Shown: positions 43,981-52,300 of the stretch, in pieces | How positions within the stretch are numbered: the first letter of the stretch is position 1 | Layout: each line of letters opens with the position of its first letter | NCBI RefSeq assembly: GCF_000717025.1 | Contig: NZ_JNXG01000012.1 | Location: 62,001-126,000 of the forward strand | Length of the DNA stretch: 64,000 nt | Reading direction: 5' to 3' | From: Streptomyces atroolivaceus | GTDB taxonomy: Bacteria > Actinomycetota > Actinomycetes > Streptomycetales > Streptomycetaceae | Made by a program: the position numbers and the translations under genes | Notes under the pieces: model-generated | The model's database searches: none | Told to the model about the DNA's origin: nothing | Seen by the model: the letters and a program-made list of their open reading frames with translations, nothing else

Positions 43981-43992
43981 TGCAGCGCTCTC
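43981..43992. promoter_or_regulatory. Imperfect LacI-type operator
   Basis: On the minus strand GAGAGCGCTGCA keeps nine of twelve positions of GAGAGCGCTCTC. It lies about 63 bases upstream of the GH2-like gene start. Confidence 0.4.
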
Positions 43993-44081
43993 TCGGGCCC
44001 GACGGGAATGTCATGCCCCTGTCACCTTGGGTGACGTGCCTGGGTCAGGACGCCCTGGCTGGTGGGGTGGTGCGGGAAGTG

Positions 44082-44121
44082 CCCCGGGCCGGGGCGCGGG
44101 GACTGTTCACCCGGCCCGGGG
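44082..44121 (-). terminator. Terminator after the beta-helix enzyme gene
   Basis: CCCCGGGCCGG pairs perfectly with CCGGCCCGGGG (11 bp, 18-base loop), 55 bases past the stop codon on the minus strand. Confidence 0.65.
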
Positions 44122-44175
44122 AGTTGCGGTCGGCTCCGTCGCGTTACCGAAGTCCGGCGGAGAGGCGATGGTCCG

Positions 44176-46386
44176 TCAGGGGAAGGAGACGACGGTGGAC
44201 GGCACGGTCGAGGTGCCGGCGGGGATGGTGGACGCCCCGGTGTTGTTGATGACGTGGTTGTAGTGGCCCATCCCGCCGAGGGACACCACCAGGAGGCTGT
44301 GGAACTTCACGCCCGGTTTGACGGGCGCCTTGAAGCCGTGGTCCTGGACGATGGTCGGGTCCACGTTGTAGTTGCAGTAGCTGCCAAGCCCCCACGCCTC
44401 GTGGGTGTTCACCGAGTCGTCCACGCGGTAGGCGGCGTACCCCTTCGTGGTGCCGTTCTGGATGGCGGCCTGGTTGGGGGCGTCGTAGGCCTTCTCGTTC
44501 TGGTAGAAGATGGTGCGGCCGCGCTCGCCGTACCACTCGACGTCGTACTTGTTGAAGTGCTCGACGAACAGGCCGGTGGCGAGCACGTCGTCACCGTTGA
44601 CCCGGACGCCGTAGTCGGCGCGGTTGGTCTCCCAGCCCCAGCCATCGCCGTGGTCGGCGCGCCAGACCCAGGTGTGGTCGATGATCGCGTCGTCACTGTT
44701 CACGACCATGCTGGTGGTGGCCTTGCCGACGTGGGCCCCGCCGATGCGGATGTACACGTCCTGCACGGTGGTGGGGTTGGCGGCGTGGTCTGCGGCTGCG
44801 CCCTGCGGCCCGATCTCCAGCAGGGTCGGGGAGTTGACCGGCCCCGCGTCGATCAGGAAGCCGGCCAGCCGGACGCCGTCGACGTCGGCGACCCGCATCG
44901 CGGTTACGCCGTTGTCCGGGATGATGGTGGCGAGTCCGAGGCCGAGCACGATGGTGTTCGCGCGGTTCACGTTGATGGTCCGGTCGACGTGGTAGACGCC
45001 GGGCGTGAACAGCAGGTGCAGGCCCTGGTCGAGCGCCTGGTTGATGGTGGCGGCGGTGGCGCCGGGTTTGACCACGTAGAACTGGCTCAGGGGGATGGAC
45101 TCGCCCTGTGGGGTGCCATTCGCCCAGCTGGTGCCACGCGCGTTGACGCGCTTGGCGGGCGCGAACACCTTGTACTCGTTGCCGTCCAGGTAGAGGTACG
45201 GCTTCTCGCGGGAGATCGGGGTCGTGTCGAGCGTCGTGTAGCGGGGCTCGGGGAAGGAGGTGGCCGGAGCACCCTCGACGCCGGAGAAGGTCTGGTTCCA
45301 GACGCTGTTGGACCAGCTGCCGATGGAGCTGTCCCGGGTGTACCACTGCTGCTGCGAGTAGTTGCCGATCTGCCCGTCGACCTTGGAGTCGGCGATGTAG
45401 CCGCCGCTGGCCCAGCCGTAGCCGTTCGGCGCCAGGTTGAGGCCGCCCTTGACATGCATCCGACGGAACGAGGACGCCTGCGAGACCGCCCACCGGTTCG
45501 TGCCGTTGACCGGGTTGAGGGTCAGACCCTCCGCACCGCGCCAGAAGTTCTGGGTGGCGTTGCCGTTGAACCAGCCGGCGTCCACGGTCACGTCACCGTT
45601 GATGGTGGTGTCACCGGGACGCAGACCGAGGCCGGCGATCTGGGTGTAGAAGCCGATCTGCGCGTTGAGGTTGTTGTACGTGCCCGGCTTGAAGAGGAAG
45701 GCGTGCCGGCCGGAGCCGAACTGGGCCGACTCCTGCTGCTGGAAGACCTGGTCCAGCTTGGTCTGGATGCCGGGTGTGGACGGGTCGAAGACGTGCACGT
45801 TGGGACCGAGGTCACCGCCGCCGGGCAGCGTCGGGCCGCTGCCGTCGGTGCTGCCGTAGACCTGGAACTCCCAGAGCGAGAAGCCGTATGCGGTGGCCCG
45901 GGTGAGGCCGTTCATACGGATGTAGCGGCCGGTCCCGGACAAGGTGACGTCGTCCGTGCCCCCGTCGCCGGCACTGACGGCGGTGACGGTCCGCCAGTCG
46001 GTGCCGTTCTCCGAGGACTGGATCTGGTAGCTCTTGCCGTAGGCGCCTTCCCAGGTCAGGACGGCGCGGCTGAGCGTGGCGCTCTTGCCGAGGTCGACCT
46101 GGAGCCACTGGGCGTCCTGCCAGGAGCTGGCCCAGCGGGTGCCGGTGACGTTGCCGTCCACCGCGGCGCTCGCGGCGAACGCGGGGCCCTCGGTGGAGGA
46201 GGCGGTGGCCGTCCTCCCCTGCGAGAGCAGGGTGGGAGCGGCGGGAGCGGCATGTGCCGTCGTGGCGGGGGCCAGTGCGAGCAGGCTGCCCACAACGGCG
46301 GCGGCGAGTGCCCCGGCGATGCCCTTACGGGCCGGAAGAGGAGGGCGTCTGCGGGATGGTGCTGCGACCGGTATGCCAACAGGCAT
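44176..46386 (-). CDS. Secreted CBM32 plus right-handed beta-helix enzyme (GH55-like)
   Basis: 736 residues from ATG 46386 (TTAAGGAG seven bases upstream). Signal peptide, then a CBM32 (about 45-185; GTRWASSWQDAQWLQVDLG) closely related to the first CBM32 of the neighbour. The rest forms a long beta-helix protein in two similar halves (HAFLFKPGTYNNLNAQIGFY; LHLLFTPGVYHVDRTINVNR; ADHGDGWGWETNRADYGVRV). This resembles GH55 exo-beta-1,3-glucanases and related proteins that databases sometimes mislabel as adenylyl cyclase. The likely role is breakdown of beta-glucan outside the cell. A perfect operator palindrome lies 28 bases upstream. Confidence 0.82.
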   Translation of the reverse strand: MPVGIPVAAPSRRRPPLPARKGIAGALAAAVVGSLLALAPATTAHAAPAAPTLLSQGRTATASSTEGPAFAASAAVDGNVTGTRWASSWQDAQWLQVDLGKSATLSRAVLTWEGAYGKSYQIQSSENGTDWRTVTAVSAGDGGTDDVTLSGTGRYIRMNGLTRATAYGFSLWEFQVYGSTDGSGPTLPGGGDLGPNVHVFDPSTPGIQTKLDQVFQQQESAQFGSGRHAFLFKPGTYNNLNAQIGFYTQIAGLGLRPGDTTINGDVTVDAGWFNGNATQNFWRGAEGLTLNPVNGTNRWAVSQASSFRRMHVKGGLNLAPNGYGWASGGYIADSKVDGQIGNYSQQQWYTRDSSIGSWSNSVWNQTFSGVEGAPATSFPEPRYTTLDTTPISREKPYLYLDGNEYKVFAPAKRVNARGTSWANGTPQGESIPLSQFYVVKPGATAATINQALDQGLHLLFTPGVYHVDRTINVNRANTIVLGLGLATIIPDNGVTAMRVADVDGVRLAGFLIDAGPVNSPTLLEIGPQGAAADHAANPTTVQDVYIRIGGAHVGKATTSMVVNSDDAIIDHTWVWRADHGDGWGWETNRADYGVRVNGDDVLATGLFVEHFNKYDVEWYGERGRTIFYQNEKAYDAPNQAAIQNGTTKGYAAYRVDDSVNTHEAWGLGSYCNYNVDPTIVQDHGFKAPVKPGVKFHSLLVVSLGGMGHYNHVINNTGASTIPAGTSTVPSTVVSFP

Positions 46387-46414
46387 GAAAGGGCTCCTTA
46401 ACAAACCTGGAACG

Positions 46415-46428
46415 GGAGAGCGCTCTCC
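46415..46428. promoter_or_regulatory. LacI-type operator GGAGAGCGCTCTCC upstream of the beta-helix enzyme
   Basis: A perfect 14-bp palindrome 28 bases before the ATG, just downstream of a possible promoter (TTGACC about 40 bases further up). The divergent LacI gene begins 271 bases away. The rest of the 313-base gap shows nothing else clear. Confidence 0.75.
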
Positions 46429-46699
46429 AGACCTTGGCCTGTTCCTGCGGGTGCGGTCAAGGACTCGGACCGACTTTTCTTTAGTCTTCCATTAAGTGCA
46501 AGACTGCATGCGGTCGGATGACTCCGCGATGAGCAACAGATGCCCTGTTGCGACCCAGTTGGCGCCGACGGGCCGGTACGGACTGTGCCGGGCCACGGCA
46601 TACCGCAGCGGCCTGCCGGGTGGGAGGGCCCGAATCCCCCCCCGCATATGCGTCAGCTCGGCTGCTTCGCGAGCGGAACGGCACGCTAGGGTTCCGCGT

Positions 46700-47719
46700 A
46701 TGAGCAGAAAGGGCCCGACGCTGGAGGATGTCGCACGGCAGGCGGGAGTGTCGCGGGCAACGGTGTCCCGGGTCGTGAACGGGATCCGCAATGTGGACCC
46801 CGACATCCAGGAACTCGTCCGCCACACGATCGAGCAGACGGGATACAGGCCCAACCGCGCTGCCAGGTCGCTCGTCACCCAGCGGACCGAGACGGTCGCG
46901 CTGATCATCTCCGGGGCGGGCGACGCCTACACCTCACGCGTCTTCGCCGACCCGTTCTTCGGCCGGGTGGTCAGCGGCGTGGTCGGGTATCTGCGGTCGC
47001 ACGCGATGCATCCGGTACTCCTGGTCGCCGAGTCCGATGCCGCCAGGGAACAGGTCGTCGAGTATCTGAGCCAGGGCACCGCGGATGGTGCGCTGGTCGT
47101 GTCCATCCAGGCCGCCGACCCCTTGCCGGAGATGCTGACCGCCGCCCGGATTCCCGTGGTGCTCTTCGCCCGCCCCGAACATCCGCACACCGTCAGCCAT
47201 GTCGACCTCGCGCACGCCGAAGGAGCCCGGCTGGCAGCCGAGCATCTTCTGGCCAGGGGGTGCCGGCAGATCGCGACGATCTCGGCCCCCCAGTCGATCC
47301 CCGCCGCCCGTGACCGTCTCGACGGCTTCCGCGCGGCGCTGGCCTCCGCCGGGGTGGTCGACGTTCCTGTGGTGGAAGGCAACTTCACGCTCGACAGCGG
47401 TGCGGCGGCCATGGCGGAACTGTTGAGTGACCACCCGGACGTCGACGGCGTGTTCGCCGCGAACGATCTGATGGCTCAGGGGGCGTGCCAGTTCCTGCGT
47501 GAGCGGGGCAAGCGGATCCCCCAGGATGTGGCTGTCATCGGCTTCGACGACTCGAGCGTGGCGGTGACGTGCCGCCCTCCTCTGACCACGGTGCGCCAAC
47601 CGGTGGAGAAGATGGCCGTCGCGATGGCTCGACTTCTCTCGGAGCACATCCAAGGGATGCACACCGAGCCCGTATCGGTGCTTTTCGACGCCGAGCTCGT
47701 GGTGCGCGAGTCGGCCTGA
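46700..47719 (+). CDS. LacI-family transcriptional regulator
   Basis: 339 residues. The helix-turn-helix (about 7-30; LEDVARQAGVSRATVSRVVN) and hinge helix RPNRAARSL are followed by a periplasmic-binding-protein-like effector domain (ALIISGAGDAYTSRVFADPF; IPVVLFARP; DGVFAANDLMAQGA; VAVIGFDDS). The LacI family usually represses sugar-use genes until a sugar binds. Placement beside two CBM32 enzymes and the repeated GAGAGCGCTCTC palindromes suggest these are its operators. ATG 46700 has only AGGG upstream; a longer frame to 46496 looks non-coding. Confidence 0.92.
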   Translation: MSRKGPTLEDVARQAGVSRATVSRVVNGIRNVDPDIQELVRHTIEQTGYRPNRAARSLVTQRTETVALIISGAGDAYTSRVFADPFFGRVVSGVVGYLRSHAMHPVLLVAESDAAREQVVEYLSQGTADGALVVSIQAADPLPEMLTAARIPVVLFARPEHPHTVSHVDLAHAEGARLAAEHLLARGCRQIATISAPQSIPAARDRLDGFRAALASAGVVDVPVVEGNFTLDSGAAAMAELLSDHPDVDGVFAANDLMAQGACQFLRERGKRIPQDVAVIGFDDSSVAVTCRPPLTTVRQPVEKMAVAMARLLSEHIQGMHTEPVSVLFDAELVVRESA

Positions 47720-47904
47720 GCCGCCGCGGACGGCGTACGCCGGACACGACGGGCCGCGCCGTGCGCCCAGGTACGGCTGCGGCCCCTCGGCCTGGGGGCG
47801 GACGGGCTCGGAGCCGGAGCGCCCGGAAGGACGTCTGCTTCCTCCTACTGCGCACGAGCGACCCTGGTCACCGGGGTCACTCGGCTACGAGGCCCCGTTA
47901 CGCG

Positions 47905-48030
47905 CGGATCTGACGGGTGGCTGCGGATGATCTCCGGGTAGCGCCGGCCGCTCGTCTTCACGGTCCGCTTCTGGGTGGCGTGGTCGACGTGGACGAGCCC
48001 CAAGCGCTTGGTCGCCGCCCACGCCTGGGA
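47905..48030 (-). pseudogene. C-terminal remnant of a GH1 beta-glucosidase; rest of 47720-48471 without genes
   Basis: On the minus strand a short stretch reads [20 protein letters not shown] then [11 protein letters not shown]. This matches the characteristic end of family 1 glycosidases (F-G-L-V-x-V-D-...-T-Q-K-R-T-x-K-x-S). The catalytic parts (NEP and ENG motifs) are missing and the upstream sequence is not readable as GH1. LacI regulators of this type often neighbour a beta-glucosidase gene, so the locus has probably lost one. Nothing else in this 750-base gap is convincing. Confidence 0.5.
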
Positions 48031-48471
48031 CTGCGCGGAGCGCAGAGCGTCGGCCTGCGCACCGCCTGCGTCACCCGCCCTGTGGGCGATCCACCCACCT
48101 CCTCGGACGAGTTCGAACTGCGCGCCTGGTCGCAATGCAGGGCCACCGGCTTGCCCGCCTCGGCGCGGACGACCGTGACGGCCGCCCGGCACAGCGCGAG
48201 ACCCCCGGTCGCCCGTGCCCTCTCACTCCTGGCGTCCCGTTGGCTGCGCCGGGTGGGTTCCGTGGCATCGCGGGCCTCGGCGGGACGGTGGGCCCTGCCG
48301 GGCGGCCCCTTCTGCTGTGCGGGCCCCTACGACTGAGCGGAGGGGGCCCGAACCTCATTGTCACTGGGTCCGCCTAGAGTCTCTCCCACTCGTCACGGTG
48401 CGTTGCCGTTGACGGGTTTCATCAGCGTGCCGCCGTCCGGCGGCCGTCCGGAACGACGGGGAGAACAGCGC

Positions 48472-49332
48472 ATGGGGTGGGTTCCGGCGGGCGACTACGA
48501 AGTCGCCCTCGAGGCGGGCGAGGTGGTCTGCCGCAACGGGAAGGGCCGGCGGCTGAAGTCCGTTCCGGCCAGATTGAAGGACGACCCGGCGGTCGTCGGT
48601 CTACGGCAGTTGACCGAGTGGCTGGAGCGGCACGAACGCCAGTGCCTGACCGACGTCGAGCAGTGGATGGTGCGTTCGTTGCCCGTCCCCACAGCCGTGC
48701 TCGCCCGGGTCTGGCCCGACCCGGCGTGGCAGGAGGCCCTGCGGGACGTGGTGGTCACCGGCGCGGACGGTGGGGTTGCCGGGTTCCTGCGCGATGTCGA
48801 CCCCGACCGCGGTCTCGGCCTCGTCGACCTGGACGGCGACTCCGTCCGCATCACCCCGGACGTCGTCAGCGTGCCCCACCCCGTCCTCCTCGACGACCTC
48901 GACGAGCTGCGGGAGTTCGCGGTCGAACTGGGGGTGCGCCAGAACGTGGAGCAGCTGTTCCGCGAAGTCTGGCGCCGCACGCCGGACCTCGCCCCGGACA
49001 CCACCTCCGTGGACACCTACGCCGGCGGCGAGTTCAAGGAACTGCGCTTCCTGCACGGCCGTGTCACCCAACTCGGGTACCGGTCGCGCGGCGGATACGC
49101 GGTCTGCCCGGTCGTCGAGGACGGAGCCACCGCCGAGGCACGCATCTGGATCGGCGAACACGACGGATACGACGAGTACGGCACCGAGACGGGCCCTCTG
49201 GGCTGGACCGACCCTGCGGGGCGCGCGCTGACGGCCGCCGAGGTCGGCCCCGTCGCGTGGTCCGAGGGCATGCGCATGGCGGCGGCGCTGTACGCCGGCC
49301 GCGACGTGCAGGACGAGGAGCGAGCGGCATGA
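48472..49332 (+). CDS. DUF4132 protein, first gene of the MoxR/VWA/SWIM island
   Basis: 286 residues from ATG 48472 (GGGGAGA upstream). It carries the DUF4132 pattern: AWQEALRDVVV, VDPDRGLGLVDLDG, VVSVPHPVLLDDLDELREFA, VRQNVEQLFREVW, and near the end AEVGPVAWSEGMRMA. In E. coli the same domain ends the large protein YehI (MolR), whose gene neighbours encode an AAA ATPase, a VWA protein and a SWIM protein. It overlaps the next gene by ATGA, so it belongs to the same transcript. Its biochemical role is unknown. Confidence 0.82.
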   Translation: MGWVPAGDYEVALEAGEVVCRNGKGRRLKSVPARLKDDPAVVGLRQLTEWLERHERQCLTDVEQWMVRSLPVPTAVLARVWPDPAWQEALRDVVVTGADGGVAGFLRDVDPDRGLGLVDLDGDSVRITPDVVSVPHPVLLDDLDELREFAVELGVRQNVEQLFREVWRRTPDLAPDTTSVDTYAGGEFKELRFLHGRVTQLGYRSRGGYAVCPVVEDGATAEARIWIGEHDGYDEYGTETGPLGWTDPAGRALTAAEVGPVAWSEGMRMAAALYAGRDVQDEERAA

Positions 49333-52300
49333 GCACCACGACGACGAACACGAACGCGAAGACGACGGCAGCGGGCGCGGCGTTCCTCCCCGCCCGGACC
49401 CAGGGCGAGAGCACCTCCGTCCCTGCCGCCGAGACACGCGCGGCGGCCATGCTGAACGCGGGCGCGATCCTCCCGGCCGGCACCACCGACCGGGACGACG
49501 CCGACGCGCTGACCGCCCGTACCTACACGCACACCGCCCTCGGCGACCGCCCCGTGGTCCGGCTCGTGCCCGGCACCCTCGGCGAAGCCGAGGACCTGGC
49601 CCTGGACTTCCTCGGGCTGGCCCGGACCGCCGAAGCCCCCGTCGTGGGCCAGGTGCGCCGCGAGACGCTGGGCTTCCCGGCCTGGGCACTGGTCAACGAC
49701 CCGGCCAACGGGCACCACGCCCTGGCCCTGGTCAAGGACATCGAGCGGCTGGGCAGGCAGGCCAGGACCCGCGCCGGAGCGGCCAAGGAGGGCTTCGACG
49801 CACTCGGCACCCGGCTCGGCCGGGCCGTGCCCCACTTTCTCCCCACCTACTACGAGCAGGTGGCACGCCTCTTCCTCCAGGCCGAGAACACCACCTACGC
49901 CGCCTCCTTCTTCGGCAAGGCACGCGAGGCCGAGCGGGTGCACGGGCTGGTCGTGGACGAGGACCGGCAGCGGGCCGTCTTCCTGGAGTTCGCCTTCGCC
50001 GGCGCGCTGACGGTCAAGGCGCTGCGACAGTACGTGCGGGACCTGGTGGCCCGGCTCGCACCGGCGGACGCCTGGGCGCAGTTCCGCCGTCTGCTGGTCG
50101 AGCGCTGCGCTGCCGGCATGCCCCCGTACGCGGCGCTGCCGCAGGACGTGCGCGCGCTGGTCAAGGCCGCCGGGCTGGACCGCGAGGCCGCCGAACGCGA
50201 CCTGGTGGCCGATCTGATCGGCTCCCCGGGGATCGTCCGCGCCCCCGCCTCGTTCTGGGCGGCCTACCGTGCCGCGCTCATCGCCCTCGCCCGGCGGGAC
50301 GCTGCCGTGCGGGCGAGGCTCCTCGGATTCTTCCCGGAGACCTTCAGCGAGAGCGGCCAGGGCACGGACGGTGAATCCGGCTGGCTCACGCTGCTGGCCG
50401 AGGCCGAGGCCGAGGACCTGCTGACCGGTCTCCCGGGCGCCTCCCAGACCGACAGCTCCTCCGATGCCTCCGTCTCCCCGGCGGACTGGCTCGCCCGCTG
50501 GGAGGCACACCGCCGGCGCAACCGGGCCACCGCGGCCCGCAGCCCGCAGACGCTCGACCTGGCCGCTCGGATGGCGGACCGGCTGCGCGCCGACGGACGC
50601 CCCGTCGAGCTCTTCCAGGGGCGCTGGCAGCGCACCGCCGACCTGGACCTTCTCGACCTCTGCCTGGCGTCCGGCGTCCCCGTCGCCGAACCGGACGACC
50701 ATGAGGACACCGTCGCACGCTCCCTCCAGCTCTCTTGCGGCCCGTGGCTCACCGACACCGCGCCCGGTGCGCGGGATCTCACCGCCGTCGCCGAACGGCC
50801 GGCCTTCCGTGCCCTTCTGAAACGGAACATCGGCGGTCTCGGCGGCCGGCACGGCCAGGGGTTGGGTGACATCGGCATGGCGAGGCTGGCGGAACACCCG
50901 GTGCTCTCCGGAATCCTGCGGGAGTGGCTGACCGCCTGCGCGGAGGAGTACACAGGCGCGCGCGGGCTCCCCGGGCTGCACACCGCCCTCCAGAAGCTCT
51001 CGGCGTTCCGCTCCGTGGTCGCGGACGTCGCTCCGGAGGCCGTGCGACTCCTCGAGGGCCACGACGTCGTGCCGCTGCTCGCCTCCACGCTGCGCACCGG
51101 CGTCCTCGACGAACTGGGCTGGTCCGCACTGGACGAGGCTTACGCCGAGCTGGCCGCCGAGGCCGCAGAGGCCGCCGCCGCGGGTCCGCGGCACCGGCGC
51201 TCGGAGGGCGTCGGCGTCACCGGCGCCTGGCCCGCGCTGATCCTGAACACGCTCGAACGGGCCGTCGTCGTCGGCCCGGACGGCGTTCTGCTGCGGCACA
51301 CCCTGCGGCTGCCCGCCACCGCCGACCAATGGCGGACGCTCTCCTTCCGGTACGCCGACGGCGAGTTGCTGGTCATCTGGTGGGAGGACGGCAAGCAGCG
51401 CGGCTACTGGTCGCACCGCCCTTCCGAGGTGTTCACCGTCGGCGGCGAGCAGACTCCCCGCTGGAGCGGTTCCGGCCCCTGGGACGAGGTCTGCCTGCCG
51501 CTGCCCGGTGGCGGCCGCGCCACCGGCGGCAAGGCCCTGCACGCGGGCGACACCTCCCTTCCGCCCCAGCGCGCCGTCATCTCCGACGGCACCGGTCACT
51601 GGCGGGAAGGCCACCAGGGCACGCAGCGGGTGTGGCTGGAGTACGACCCGGCCGTCGGCACGCACGGCCGTGCCTCCCTCCCCGCCTTCCTCCGCTCCGG
51701 GGTGCGGGAAGGCACCCGGCTGCTCGCCGAGCACTGCCAGGTGCTGCCCCTCCAGCCCGGTCTGGAGACCACCCCGTTCGGCACGGACGGCACGGTCCTC
51801 GGCCGTTGGGTCCGCCGCACCGTGACCGAGGCCGGCACGGCCGCCCCCGCGGAGGGGCACCGGACCGCCGCCGGCACCCCCGACGGCCACACGGTCACCC
51901 TGCCGCACCCGATGCCCGACGGTGGCTCACCGGTGCCGCTCGGCGCCCTCACCCTGCCCGGTGGATCGCGGCCGGTCGTGGCCCTGCGCCACCGCTCGGT
52001 CGAGGCGCACCCAGCGGACACGGACGGTATCGGGGGCAGTCTGTGGTCCGTCATCCCCGGTTCCTCCGGCGGGAACAACGCTGCGGGAACCCCCTACCTG
52101 CCTCCCGTTGCCTACTGGCACGCCCTGCGCCCGAGGGACGAGCGGGGCTCCGCCGCCCTGCGCGCCATGACGGACTCCCGCGCGGACGAGCTGTTCAAGG
52201 AGGTCGTCGACGCGGTCGCCCAGCACGCGGAGGCGTTCCGGGCCGTCGAGGAGTACACCGGGCCCTCGGCGCGGGAACTGAGCGAGGAGGCTGTCGCCCG

